A stretch of 64,000 nt of DNA from Proteobacteria bacterium UBA981 (lineage in GTDB: Bacteria > Pseudomonadota > Gammaproteobacteria > Ga0077536). Below are positions 27,488-36,491 of this stretch, one piece after another (the stretch's first letter is position 1; every line of letters starts with the position of its first letter). The DNA lies in assembly GCA_002292285.1 (NCBI GenBank), contig DBBP01000014.1, positions 155,046 through 219,045 of the forward strand, in the 5' to 3' direction. Under the pieces are notes generated by a model. That model did not search any database. It saw nothing but the letters and a program-made list of their open reading frames with translations, and was not told the origin of the DNA. The translations under genes were made by a program, and so were the position numbers.

Positions 27488-28660
27488 ATGCACATGACAT
27501 TCGAATTTGACGAACAACAGCGAATGCTCATTGATGTTGTCGAGAAGTTCGTTGCGCGAGAACTGATGCCGCTGGAGCGTGCGGTGTTGGCGCGCGAAGC
27601 AGCGGGAGAAAGCGCCGAACTGACGCCAGAGGAAGATCAACCGTTACTCGATCAGTGCAAGGATCTCGGTTTGTGGGCACTCGATGCGCCGGAAGAAATT
27701 GGCGGCATGAATTTGCCCTCGACGGTGATGCTGGCGATTCAGGAACGCCTCAAACACACCATCACGCCATTCATTTTTCCGCCCGATTCGCCGAACCTGC
27801 ATATGCTGTTGGCGGTGGCGACCGAGGAGCAGAAAGCGCGATACATGGTGCCTTATGCGCAAGGCGAGATGAAATCGGGCATCGCGATTTCCGAGCCAGG
27901 CGCGGGTGCCGACCCTGCGCAGATGACGACCCGTGCCATTCGCGAAGGCGATGAGTGGGTTATCAACGGCCGTAAAATTTGGGTCTCGCGGGTGCCGGAC
28001 GCCGACTTTGTGATTCTGATGGCCGTCACCGATCCAGACAAAGGTGCGCGCGGCGGCATCACCGCCTTTATCGTCGACAAGGACACGCCGGGATTCATCA
28101 TCGAGCGGCGCATTCCGATGCTGGCTGGGGCCAGTACTTATGAGTTGGTGATGGACGATTTGCGCTTACCGCACAGCCAGGTGCTTGGGGCGATCGGTGA
28201 GGGCTTTGCACCAATGCAGAAACGCCTCACCGTACGGCGACTGGAGATCGGCGCGGCGTGCGTCGGTATCGCCTCGCGAGCACTTGAAATGATGTGCGTG
28301 CATACGCAACAGCGCGAGACCTTTGGCGAGAAACTCAGCGACCGACAAGCAATCCAGTGGTGGATTGCAGATGCCGCAACCCGTATCCATGCGACCCGGC
28401 TGATGGTGATGGATGCTGCTCAGAAGCAGGATCGGGGCGAGGATGTGCGTACTGAGGCGTCAATGATCAAAGTATTTGGTACGGAAATGGCGAGCGAGGT
28501 GGTCGACCAGGCAATGCAAAGTTTCGGCGCTATGGGCATGACCCGCGAAATGCCCTTTGCGCTGATGGCCCAGCGGCTACGCCTGATGCGGATTTATGAA
28601 GGCCCTAGCGAGGTGCATCGCATGGTGATTGCACGACGCACTTTGCGCCAGCATCGTTAG
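27488..28660 (+). CDS. Acyl-CoA dehydrogenase
   Basis: A protein of about 390 residues (ATG 27488; ATG 27494 is also possible). It is a full-length acyl-CoA dehydrogenase with the FAD-binding stretch SGIAISEPGAGADP, an NGRKIWVS segment and the C-terminal motif YEGPSEVHRMVIARR. The Glu of YEGPSEV is the expected active-site base of many family members. It introduces the alpha-beta double bond in an acyl-CoA and passes electrons to ETF. It sits 88 bp after the alcohol dehydrogenase and likely handles a ring-opened acid after CoA activation; no CoA ligase is in the window. Confidence 0.9.
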   Translation: MHMTFEFDEQQRMLIDVVEKFVARELMPLERAVLAREAAGESAELTPEEDQPLLDQCKDLGLWALDAPEEIGGMNLPSTVMLAIQERLKHTITPFIFPPDSPNLHMLLAVATEEQKARYMVPYAQGEMKSGIAISEPGAGADPAQMTTRAIREGDEWVINGRKIWVSRVPDADFVILMAVTDPDKGARGGITAFIVDKDTPGFIIERRIPMLAGASTYELVMDDLRLPHSQVLGAIGEGFAPMQKRLTVRRLEIGAACVGIASRALEMMCVHTQQRETFGEKLSDRQAIQWWIADAATRIHATRLMVMDAAQKQDRGEDVRTEASMIKVFGTEMASEVVDQAMQSFGAMGMTREMPFALMAQRLRLMRIYEGPSEVHRMVIARRTLRQHR

Positions 28661-28749
28661 AGCAGTATTCGTTTCTCTGGGGCTTTCCCCGTCGTCAGCC
28701 AACTTTGCCGAATCAACGAGATTCAGGAACATTCAACGAGGAGATAAAT

Positions 28750-29187
28750 ATGCCTGCATACAACTTCGACGACAGCAACATCGATTGGCAGCGGTTGGGC
28801 GATTTCGAGCACCTGCACTTTTCGATTCTTAATATCGATGAACGAAATAATATTGCCGACGTGTTGTTCAAATTTGCGGCAAATCAGCAAATTGTTCTGC
28901 ATCGACATCTCGCGCACAACAATACTTTCGTGATTCAGGGTGAGCACCGGCTCTACGAACCCGACGGCTCGCTTAAAGAAGTCCGCCCGGTCGGCAGCCT
29001 GACTGCAAGTCCACCGAGCGACCAGCCACATCGCGAGGGCGGTGGTGACCAGGACGTTGTTATTGCATTCAGCATTCGCGGCGAAAGCGGTGTGTTGTAT
29101 GAGCTGATGGACGACGACATGAATGTCATCGGCAGCATTAGCTTCCAAGATTTGGTTGATATCAACAAATCACTGCTGGCTGCCTGA
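28750..29187 (+). CDS. Cupin-domain protein
   Basis: A 145-residue protein from ATG 28750 with a strong GAGGAGA site 5 bases upstream; earlier in-frame codons are not used. It has a cupin pattern with Leu-His-Arg-His-Leu-Ala-His-Asn-Asn-Thr-Phe and a downstream glutamate in GEHRLYEPDG, then Pro-His-Arg-Glu, enough histidines for a metal site. It resembles ChrR-like or dihydroxyacetophenone-dioxygenase-like cupins. It may be a dioxygenase or isomerase of the adjacent catabolic genes; function is not proven. Confidence 0.72.
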   Translation: MPAYNFDDSNIDWQRLGDFEHLHFSILNIDERNNIADVLFKFAANQQIVLHRHLAHNNTFVIQGEHRLYEPDGSLKEVRPVGSLTASPPSDQPHREGGGDQDVVIAFSIRGESGVLYELMDDDMNVIGSISFQDLVDINKSLLAA

Positions 29188-29234
29188 AAGCAGAATCTCT
29201 GCCGGTCGTAAGAACGTTTGAGGATCACTAGTGT

Positions 29235-29741
29235 ATGAGTGAGCAAAGTACAGCCACTGACGGCGCGAGCCGCACCCATCTTGGGCGCATGTTTCACGTC
29301 AACATTTGCGTAACCGATATGGATCGGTCGATTCGCTTCTATGAGCGGCTTGGTTTCGACAAGGTTAGCGATTTCATGCTTGGCAGCGGGGAACCGGGTA
29401 TCGGTGCCGCGCTAGGTGTCGAGGTGCGCCAACTGCGGGGTGTGTTTATGCGTCTTGGTGCTGAGCCGCAGGCACCGCTGATCGATTTGGTGCAATTTGT
29501 CGATCCACCACCCCAGGGACAGCCTTACAGAACGCTCAATAATGTCGGTATCTGCCGGGTGGCGTTCGTGGTGGACGATATCGACCAGGTGTATGCCGAC
29601 CTGCAGGCCATGCAGGTTGAGTTTGTCCGACCCTTGCAAAAGTTAGCCGGGCCGCGTGGCAGCAGTATTGGTGTGGTGTGCTTCAAGGACCCCGACGGGA
29701 CGGTGCTCGAGGTCATGAGCAGCAACGTCGAAGCGTTGTGA
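29235..29741 (+). CDS. VOC-superfamily (glyoxalase/bleomycin resistance-like) protein
   Basis: A 168-residue protein with the paired beta-alpha-beta-beta-beta modules of the vicinal-oxygen-chelate fold: FHVNICVTDMDRSIRFYERLGF at the start (residue run abridged to its key His and Tyr/Phe) and CFKDPDGTVLEVM at the end, where Glu is a usual metal ligand. Family members are lyases, isomerases, epimerases or extradiol dioxygenases. It lies 47 bp after the cupin gene in the catabolic run; its substrate is unknown. Confidence 0.82.
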   Translation: MSEQSTATDGASRTHLGRMFHVNICVTDMDRSIRFYERLGFDKVSDFMLGSGEPGIGAALGVEVRQLRGVFMRLGAEPQAPLIDLVQFVDPPPQGQPYRTLNNVGICRVAFVVDDIDQVYADLQAMQVEFVRPLQKLAGPRGSSIGVVCFKDPDGTVLEVMSSNVEAL

Positions 29742-29867
29742 TCACAAGCCCGATATTGGTCCCGTTTTTCCTTACGGGCCTGTGCAAACGCCAGCGGACT
29801 GGGCGACACGGCAGGTCGTGAGCGTCCCATGGGCGCAAAACAGATAGATTATTGAGGAGAAGTTCAG

Positions 29868-30755
29868 TTGCGAAAACTAATTGACGGCGGCACGTTTTTT
29901 GAAGGTCCACGTTGGCATGACGGCAGCTGGTGGGTGTCAGATTTTTACGCCCACCAGGTACTCAGAATCACCTCGGAAGGGCAATCCGAAGTCGTCGCCA
30001 CGGTCGAAAATCAGCCGTCCGGACTCGGTTTTCTGCCGGATGGTGATTTGCTCATCGTGTCGATGAAAGATCGGCGCATATTACGCCTCCAGGGCGATGG
30101 GACGCTCACCGAGCACGCGAACCTGATGGACGTCACTGCTGGCTACACCAACGACATGGTCGTTGATCGCGTTGGTCGGGCATACGTGGGGAATTTCGGT
30201 TTCGATATTTTCGGTGGCGCCGCGCCTGCTTCAACCACGCTGGTGCGAGTTGATCCGGATGGCAGCATCAAGGTCGTCGCCGACGATCTTTTGTGCCCGA
30301 ATGGCACCGTCATCACAGCTGACGGCGGGACGCTGATCATTTCCGAGTCATTTGGCTCGCGCATGAGCGCTTTTACTATCGACGCCAGTGGCGATTTGAG
30401 CGACCGCCGGATATGGGCCGCATTCGGCGCGCCGCCGCCGCAGGATTCGATGGCCAGCATTGGCACCGCAGAGTTTGCACCCGACGGTTGTGCCATCGAT
30501 GCCGAGAACCATATCTGGGTTGCCGATGCCTTTGCCGGACGTGCATGCCGAATTTCACCTGCCGGAGAGATTGTGGACGAGGTTAAGGCGCCAAATAATT
30601 TCGGTTTATACGCCTGTGCGCTTGGTGGGCCGCAAGGTACGAGTCTGCTGTTGTGCACGGCGCCTGATTTCAGCGATACGAACCGGGCTGCTGCTCATGA
30701 GGCGGTGCTGTATACCCATGAAGTACAAGTGCCCCACGGCGGCGGTTCACCCTAA
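29868..30755 (+). CDS. SMP-30/gluconolactonase-like six-bladed propeller hydrolase
   Basis: A 295-residue protein starting with TTG at 29868; GAGGAGA (29854-29860) is 7 bases before it, and no ATG suits. It has FEGPRWHDGSWWVSD with the metal-ligand Glu near residue 13, repeated blade segments, DLLCPNGTVITADG with Asn, and a SESFGSR segment: the pattern of lactonases of the SMP-30 family. It would open a lactone to a hydroxy acid, which fits the LLM oxygenase and alcohol dehydrogenase upstream. It is the last gene of the run. Confidence 0.85.
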   Translation: MRKLIDGGTFFEGPRWHDGSWWVSDFYAHQVLRITSEGQSEVVATVENQPSGLGFLPDGDLLIVSMKDRRILRLQGDGTLTEHANLMDVTAGYTNDMVVDRVGRAYVGNFGFDIFGGAAPASTTLVRVDPDGSIKVVADDLLCPNGTVITADGGTLIISESFGSRMSAFTIDASGDLSDRRIWAAFGAPPPQDSMASIGTAEFAPDGCAIDAENHIWVADAFAGRACRISPAGEIVDEVKAPNNFGLYACALGGPQGTSLLLCTAPDFSDTNRAAAHEAVLYTHEVQVPHGGGSP

Positions 30756-31239
30756 GCGGTTCGCCGGGCAGCAAAATACCCGCTGTAAACGCTGAGTTCT
30801 GCGGACGTTGCAATGCCTATTGGCGTTTCAGCAGGACTCGCCGATTTATCCTGCCTTTGAGCGAGGCATTCGTCGCAGTGTCGGCTTTCGGGGGCAGGAA
30901 GGACAGACTTCGACGCTGCGGGAATGATAGAAATGCAGGGCGGGTGTGCGCTTTAAACGAGGCAGGGTATCGCGCCTAGTCACCCTGTGTTCCTGTCTCT
31001 GCGGGGATGGTTCAATTTTCTATCAACATCGCTCTGCTGGACGAAATTAACGGACATTTATCGCAATAAAAGCGATCTAGAGCCCCAATTCGTCCAAGCT
31101 TTCTCTTATACTACGCCGCATTCGACCGTACTACGCCGCATTCGACCGCTCGTCTGAAGCAAACTTAAGCTTCGTGAGGGGCAGAATTCGATCGTAAACT
31201 TTAAGTAAAACTGACGTCCTTTGGACTAGGGGTTTCTAA
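30756..31239. other. 484-bp leader region before the DUF1329 gene
   Basis: No gene is seen. The region holds a perfect 20-bp tandem duplication (31109-31148), an inverted repeat GAAGC-N8-GCTTC (31156-31173) and a short hairpin GTCC-TTT-GGAC (31216-31226). A TATACT hexamer at 31107-31112 overlaps the first repeat copy and could be a -10 box, but no matching -35 is clear. A ribosome-binding site AGGGG sits at 31228-31232, 7 bases before the next ATG. Confidence 0.5.
31109..31148. repeat. Perfect 20-bp tandem direct repeat (two copies)
   Basis: The unit TACTACGCCGCATTCGACCG occurs twice without a gap, at 31109-31128 and 31129-31148, in the leader of the DUF1329 gene. It may duplicate a regulator-binding site or be a recent slippage event. 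Confidence 0.9.
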
Positions 31240-32661
31240 ATGCATATAAGAAAATATGATTTTGACTACAGCCGCCGCTACTTTATGGATAAAGTCGCAC
31301 GTGGGGCTGGGTCAGCTGGCGTCCTGTCAGCGCTCTGGCCGACTATGGCTCACACCGGAGATTCCTACAAAGCTTATCCGGAAGAGCTGACCAACATCGA
31401 AGCCTATACCAAGGGCAAAGTGAAAGTCGGCGACGTAATCAACAAAGACAATGTTGAACTGGTTCAGGATCTTCTCGATCCCATGATTTTCCAGGAAGTG
31501 TCACAGGATGGACGCGAATTCTTCATCCTGCCGACCCAGACCGAAACTGCCGAGCAGTTTCCTCCTTTCTTCATGGACGCAACCCTGAAGAACTGGGGCA
31601 AAGCTGAGTTTGGTTCCGACGGCAACGTCTACACCAAAGATGGCCAACCCTGGATTGGCGGACACCCGTTCCCAGACCCGCAGACCGGCGAAGAATGTAT
31701 CGCCAACGTGACCCTCGCCTGGGGCCGTCACGACAATGCGATTTTCGCCATTCCGACCTACTGCCTCGATCAGGAAGGTCAAGTTCAGTACGAGTATCAC
31801 TTCGTATGGGCTGAGCATCAGACCATCGGTCTGGTGAACCCGGCAACCGCCGGCGGCTCACCTTATATCGCTGGTAAAGAACACATGCTGCGTCACCAGT
31901 CAGTATGGTTTACCGCACCAAACGATATTAAAGGTACCGCGTTCATGAACGAGTGGTACTACGATCAGGCTAAGTTCCCCGATTTGTACGGTTACTTGCC
32001 TGCGTTCAAGCGTGTTCGTCGCTTCCCGACCAACCAGCGCTTCGAGCCGCTTGTTGCCGGTATGAACCTGTTCCTCTCTGACGCATGGGCCGCTGGCGAC
32101 CCGATGCTGACCTGGGGCAACTGGAAGATTGTGCACCGTGGTCCGTACCTGGGTTCCATGCACTACAACTGGCGCCCGGATCAGGACAACTGGAGTCATC
32201 CATTAGTTGGTGGCCCGGTTGGCACAACCTACATGAATGTCGGCAAATCGCTGATCCCCGAAGTTATCGTCCTAGAGGGCGAACCGACGGGCTTCCCGCG
32301 TGCACCGCTGTCCAAGCGTCGCGTTTATCTTGATGCTCGTAACCTGATGTTCCCGCAGGCGATCTCTTATGACCGTCGTGGCGAAGTCTGGAAGTCTTTC
32401 GAGCCTGGTTTTGGCCAGTACAAGACCGACCCGAACGTCACCAATTACGGCGAGCACGAACTGAAGGCCAACGATGGTCGTCCGGAATGGAGCTGGAACT
32501 GGGTTATCTCTGATGACATCCAGTCCAAGCGTGTGACTCGTTTCCACCATGGCGAATCTTGCCAGGGCGGTTGGAAGTCACTGCTCGATGTCCCGGAAAC
32601 TCCGGAGAACTTCATCAACCAATACATGACCAAGACCGCTATGCGCCGACTCGGCACATAA
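31240..32661 (+). CDS. DUF1329 family protein with Tat signal
   Basis: A 473-residue protein. The N-terminus has a twin-arginine motif SRRYFMDK (residues 11-18) followed by a hydrophobic Ala/Gly stretch, so export of a folded protein to the periplasm is expected. The rest matches DUF1329 (PF07044): RHQSVWFTAP, WGNWKIVHRGPYLGS and SKRRVYLDARNLMFPQA with the following YDRRGEVWKSF. DUF1329 proteins resemble lipoprotein-sorting folds and often accompany steroid, terpenoid or alkane degradation genes. Codons such as CGT and CTG look more biased than in the neighbours, suggesting high expression. It is a single-gene unit with its own leader and strong terminator. Confidence 0.85.
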   Translation: MHIRKYDFDYSRRYFMDKVARGAGSAGVLSALWPTMAHTGDSYKAYPEELTNIEAYTKGKVKVGDVINKDNVELVQDLLDPMIFQEVSQDGREFFILPTQTETAEQFPPFFMDATLKNWGKAEFGSDGNVYTKDGQPWIGGHPFPDPQTGEECIANVTLAWGRHDNAIFAIPTYCLDQEGQVQYEYHFVWAEHQTIGLVNPATAGGSPYIAGKEHMLRHQSVWFTAPNDIKGTAFMNEWYYDQAKFPDLYGYLPAFKRVRRFPTNQRFEPLVAGMNLFLSDAWAAGDPMLTWGNWKIVHRGPYLGSMHYNWRPDQDNWSHPLVGGPVGTTYMNVGKSLIPEVIVLEGEPTGFPRAPLSKRRVYLDARNLMFPQAISYDRRGEVWKSFEPGFGQYKTDPNVTNYGEHELKANDGRPEWSWNWVISDDIQSKRVTRFHHGESCQGGWKSLLDVPETPENFINQYMTKTAMRRLGT

Positions 32662-32682
32662 CAGTCTAGTCATTGCACTAGC

Positions 32683-32727
32683 AACCCGGGCTGTCAGCGT
32701 TCGCGCAGGCAGCCCGGGTTTTTTTTT
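32683..32727 (+). terminator. Intrinsic terminator of the DUF1329 gene
   Basis: An 11-bp perfect stem AACCCGGGCTG / CAGCCCGGGTT with a 16-base loop, followed by an unbroken T run through 32727. It starts 21 bases after the stop codon. Confidence 0.95.
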
Positions 32728-32881
32728 GCCTGCGCGAAGCTTCCCGCCAGCGATGTGTCGCCAGGTTCCGGCAATTGTTACCGCTACGACGTCGATCGTG
32801 GGTCGCTAAAGGAGGCCTCCAGTAGCGATGAATTTGCGCGCGAAGTGGGTCTGCTAGAGTGATCGTAAAGGGAGAATCAGC

Positions 32882-34015
32882 ATGGCTCGCATCCACGGGT
32901 ATACCAGCCCGCGCTTCGAGAATATAGCCGCGATTTTGAGCGCCAATATCGATAGCGGAGCCGACGTTGGTGCATCTGTAGCAGTCGCCTACGAGGGTGA
33001 GTTAGTCGTCGATATCTGGGGCGGGCATACCGATGAAGCACGTACCTGTGAGTGGCAGGAAAATACGCTGACTAACGTGTTTTCTTCGACAAAGACAATG
33101 ACTTTTCTGTGCGCTCTGATGCTGGTCGACCGCGGCGAGCTGGAACTTTCTGCACCGGTCGCGCGCTACTGGCCCGAGTTCGCGGCTGCCGGCAAAGCTG
33201 AGGTTCAGGTACGCCATTTGTTCGCGCACAGCGCCGGGCTCGCCGGCTGGCAGGAACCAATGCAAGTCGAAGACTTTTACGATTGGGATAAGTGTACGCA
33301 ACTCCTCGCCGCTCAGGCGCCGTGGTGGACGCCCGGATCGAAGCCCGGGTATCACGCGTTTACGCAGGGATATTTGCTCGGTGAGCTAGTGCGGCGGATC
33401 TCGGGGCAAAGCTTCGGAAGTTTTTTTGCCAGCGAAGTTGCGTCGCCGATGGATGCTGATTTCCACATTGGACTCGATGTCAGCCACGATGAGCGAGTTG
33501 CATTGGTGATCCCACCGACCGCTGCGCTACCAGTTTCAGACGACCACGATTCTGCGTCCTATAGAACCTTCATGAACCCGCCCTTGAATCCGCTATTTCC
33601 GCACGACCCGCGCTGGCGGCGTGCCGAAATTCCAGCCGCCAATGGTCACGGTAATGCGCGTTCTGTGGTGCGGGCCCAAGCCGCGCTGGGCAACGGCGGC
33701 GAGTTTAATGGTGCGCGCTTATTGTCGCCAGCGACCATTCGTCTGATATTTGAAGAGCAAATTCGCGGCAAAGACATCATCCTGGGGATTCCAGTGCGCT
33801 ATGGTCTCGGCTATGGACTGCCGAATGAATCGCTACCGTATCTGCCTGATGGTCGGATTGGTTTTTGGGGCGGTTGGGGTGGATCGCTGGTGATTGTTGA
33901 TGCTGACGCCGGGCTCACATTTGCGTACATGATGAACAAGATGGGCAATAACCCGGTCGGTGACGCACGCGGGGCCGCGCTGATCAGCGCGATGTATGAG
34001 GCGATCGCTGGTTAA
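32882..34015 (+). CDS. Serine hydrolase, class C beta-lactamase-like esterase
   Basis: A 377-residue enzyme of the beta-lactamase/EstB esterase family. It has the SxxK motif at Ser68-Lys71 (FSSTKTM), a Tyr motif near PGYHAFTQGYLLGE and a C-terminal FWGGWGGS that stands for the third KTG-like motif. There is no signal peptide, so a cytoplasmic esterase or lactonase is more likely than an antibiotic resistance enzyme. GGGAGA lies 7 bases before the ATG. It stands alone after the DUF1329 terminator and is convergent with the MFS gene. Confidence 0.85.
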   Translation: MARIHGYTSPRFENIAAILSANIDSGADVGASVAVAYEGELVVDIWGGHTDEARTCEWQENTLTNVFSSTKTMTFLCALMLVDRGELELSAPVARYWPEFAAAGKAEVQVRHLFAHSAGLAGWQEPMQVEDFYDWDKCTQLLAAQAPWWTPGSKPGYHAFTQGYLLGELVRRISGQSFGSFFASEVASPMDADFHIGLDVSHDERVALVIPPTAALPVSDDHDSASYRTFMNPPLNPLFPHDPRWRRAEIPAANGHGNARSVVRAQAALGNGGEFNGARLLSPATIRLIFEEQIRGKDIILGIPVRYGLGYGLPNESLPYLPDGRIGFWGGWGGSLVIVDADAGLTFAYMMNKMGNNPVGDARGAALISAMYEAIAG

Positions 34016-34026
34016 GCCCGTTTCAA

Positions 34027-35394
34027 CTACGTCTCGCGTGCAAGGTCAGCGACTAAATACCGGGAAGCAAGAAAGTAGTGCACCGCACTCCAGATATTGA
34101 ACAGGAACGTGCCAACCAAGGCGTAGCGTAGCGCCTCGACGCCGTAGTGCGGATTGAGCGCGTCACTGAGAAGCCCGACGAGCGTCGGCCCAAGGCCCAG
34201 CCCGATCAGATTGATCACGAAGAACAACACGGCAGAAGTGAGGGCGCGCATGCGCGGCGCGACCAGCGCATGCGCTGTGGCCAGCGTAGGGCCCAGATAC
34301 ATGTAGCCAAAGGATAGCGGCAACACGTACAGCAACATGGACAGGTGCATATCCCGGCTGAGAATGGCGGCAGCAGCGAATGGCACCGCGAGCAACGTTG
34401 CGATGCCGGGTACCCACATGGCCCAGCGCGGATCGCGCCGACTCATGCGGTCAGAAAGATAGCCGCCAGCAAAACTACCAATTGCGCCGCCTATGCCAAT
34501 GATGAAACCCAGCGGTACCGCAACGATGCTGATTTGGTCAATTGGAATCGCGTAGCTTCTGACATAAAACGACAGCAAAAAAGCCGCTACGCCATAACCG
34601 ACAAAGGCATGCAGAGCGGCGGCCAGAGAGACATGAACGAATGTGCGGTTGGTTAACAGAAATTTCACCACCGCGAACGTCGCCGGCGGGGCGCGGTCCG
34701 AGCCGTCGCCGTCGTAGCGGCCACGCGGTGGTTCGCTAATTGTCAGTCGTACAATCAGGGCGAGGATAACGCCCGGTATCGACAGCGCGATGAATACGCT
34801 TCTCCAGCCATAGTTATCACTAACCCAGGAACCAAAGACATAAGCCAGAAATACGCCGAAGGTGATGCCGCTAGAGTAAATCGCGAGTGGTAACGCCCGT
34901 TGGCCAGGCGGAAACAGGTCGGAAATTATCGAGTGGGACGGTGGGCTACCGCCAGCCTCGCCGATGCCAACACCAATGCGTGCGATGAGCAGTTGCCCGA
35001 AGTTCTGTGCGACGCCACAGAGCGCCGTCATCACGCTCCAGGTGCCGACCGCAAGAGCGACGACATCGCGGCGCACGCCAACGTCCGCCCACCGCGCGAG
35101 TGGGATCCCCATAGCCACATAAAACAGCGCAAACGTCAGGCCTTGCAAGAGTCCAAGTTGCGTATCACTCATGCCGAGTTCCGCACGCATGGGTTCTTGT
35201 AGTACAGAGATGATCTGACGGTCGACGAAATTAAAGATATAGACGAGAGTCAGAATGCCGACCACGTACCAACGCCCGCGCTCGTTCACTGGCGTGCCCG
35301 CGTGGTGCACAGAACTGCCGGGTGTTTCGTTGCTCAAATTGGAAATACCTGATGCGTAAAACGGCAAAGAATGTTCCTTCGAAGCGCACATCAT
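34027..35394 (-). CDS. Major facilitator superfamily transporter (spinster-like)
   Basis: A 455-residue inner-membrane protein with 12 predicted helices. The first helix segment FNFVDRQIISVLQEPM with its charged pair, the GIPLARWADVGVRRD loop between helices 2 and 3 and the SIISDLFPPGQR segment are typical of the spinster-like MFS subfamily. The substrate is unknown; candidates are organic acids or hydrophobic metabolites of the surrounding catabolic genes. Two ATG codons stand in tandem at the start. Confidence 0.87.
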   Translation of the reverse strand: MMCASKEHSLPFYASGISNLSNETPGSSVHHAGTPVNERGRWYVVGILTLVYIFNFVDRQIISVLQEPMRAELGMSDTQLGLLQGLTFALFYVAMGIPLARWADVGVRRDVVALAVGTWSVMTALCGVAQNFGQLLIARIGVGIGEAGGSPPSHSIISDLFPPGQRALPLAIYSSGITFGVFLAYVFGSWVSDNYGWRSVFIALSIPGVILALIVRLTISEPPRGRYDGDGSDRAPPATFAVVKFLLTNRTFVHVSLAAALHAFVGYGVAAFLLSFYVRSYAIPIDQISIVAVPLGFIIGIGGAIGSFAGGYLSDRMSRRDPRWAMWVPGIATLLAVPFAAAAILSRDMHLSMLLYVLPLSFGYMYLGPTLATAHALVAPRMRALTSAVLFFVINLIGLGLGPTLVGLLSDALNPHYGVEALRYALVGTFLFNIWSAVHYFLASRYLVADLARET

Positions 35395-35588
35395 TCTCTA
35401 CAAGTATCGTAACCGCGTTGTAAGCGGATAGGTGAGCGAGTCATTGGGGCCGAGACTGCTTTGCCGGCATCGCCAAACAGACCTTATCGCCGATAATATT
35501 GCCCGCTGTGTACGGTCACGGGCGGCGCGGGTTTTCCAGCGCGCATAATCGACCGAACGTAATTCAAACCAGTTACAACGAGGCAAGC

Positions 35589-36368
35589 ATGATGGCTCAC
35601 GAATTGTTCGACATTCGCGACAAAGTCGCCCTGGTCACCGGCGGATCGCGTGGGATTGGGTTTATGATTGCGCGCGGCTATGTCGAAGCTGGCGCGCGGG
35701 TCTACATATCGTCGCGCAAGGTTGCTGGCTGCGAAGCTGCCGCAGCGGAACTGTCGAAACTGGGCGAGTGCATGGCGCTGCCGGCCGATTTGTCTCAGAT
35801 GGAGGAAGTCGAACGGCTGGCGAGCGGCATCGCGGAGCGCGAAGGTGCATTACACGTGTTGGTTAACAATGCCGGCACGGCGTGGGGTGCAGAAATTGAT
35901 GATTTTCCAGTCAAAGGCTGGGACAAGGTCATGGATCTCAATCTGAAGTCACCATTTTTTGTGGTCCAGAAACTTTTGCCACAACTTGTCGCGGCGGGAC
36001 GTGCCGATGATCCGGCCCGCGTCATCAATCTTGGTTCTGTCGACGGTCTGCACCGGCCGTTGTTCAAGAACTTCTCATACGCCGCATCCAAAGCCGGGAT
36101 TCATCATTTAACGCGTCTGCTCGCCTACCATCTTGCGGAACGGCACATCTGCGTGAATGCGATCGCGCCCGGCTATTTCGATACGGATATGACGCAACCC
36201 ATGATTGATTCGATGGGACTGGATGCGTTGATGGACATTGTGCCGCTGAAACGGATGGGCAGTTTCGATGACGTTGCGGGTGTCGCGATATTTCTGGCCG
36301 CGCGGGCGTCTGCCTACATGACCGGCATCACCATCCCTGTCGACGGTGGCCTAATCGGCGGCTCGTAG
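35589..36368 (+). CDS. Short-chain dehydrogenase/reductase
   Basis: A 259-residue SDR from ATG 35589, with GAGG 6 bases upstream; the longer frame to 35499 is rejected. It has TGGSRGIG (residues 17-24), NNAG, the catalytic Ser in LGSVDG, Tyr-Ala-Ala-Ser-Lys and the C-terminal MTGITIPVDGG: a complete classical SDR with the pattern of 3-oxoacyl-ACP reductase-like enzymes. The substrate is unknown; it may oxidise a cyclic alcohol. It is divergent from the MFS transporter. Confidence 0.9.
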   Translation: MMAHELFDIRDKVALVTGGSRGIGFMIARGYVEAGARVYISSRKVAGCEAAAAELSKLGECMALPADLSQMEEVERLASGIAEREGALHVLVNNAGTAWGAEIDDFPVKGWDKVMDLNLKSPFFVVQKLLPQLVAAGRADDPARVINLGSVDGLHRPLFKNFSYAASKAGIHHLTRLLAYHLAERHICVNAIAPGYFDTDMTQPMIDSMGLDALMDIVPLKRMGSFDDVAGVAIFLAARASAYMTGITIPVDGGLIGGS

Positions 36369-36491
36369 CGAGAGATTCCTCGCTTCGCGCCCGTTGTAAC
36401 GTGCCTTTTTGCTTTGTGATTTCGAACTGCAAGCGAGGACCGATGCGGCTTGTCGCATCTGAACTTCTTGGCTACGGTCTTCAGCACGCTG

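Noticed and set aside
32882..34015. Beta-lactamase resistance enzyme
   Set aside because: The SxxK enzyme has no signal peptide and lacks the classical KTG; an esterase of the same fold is more likely.
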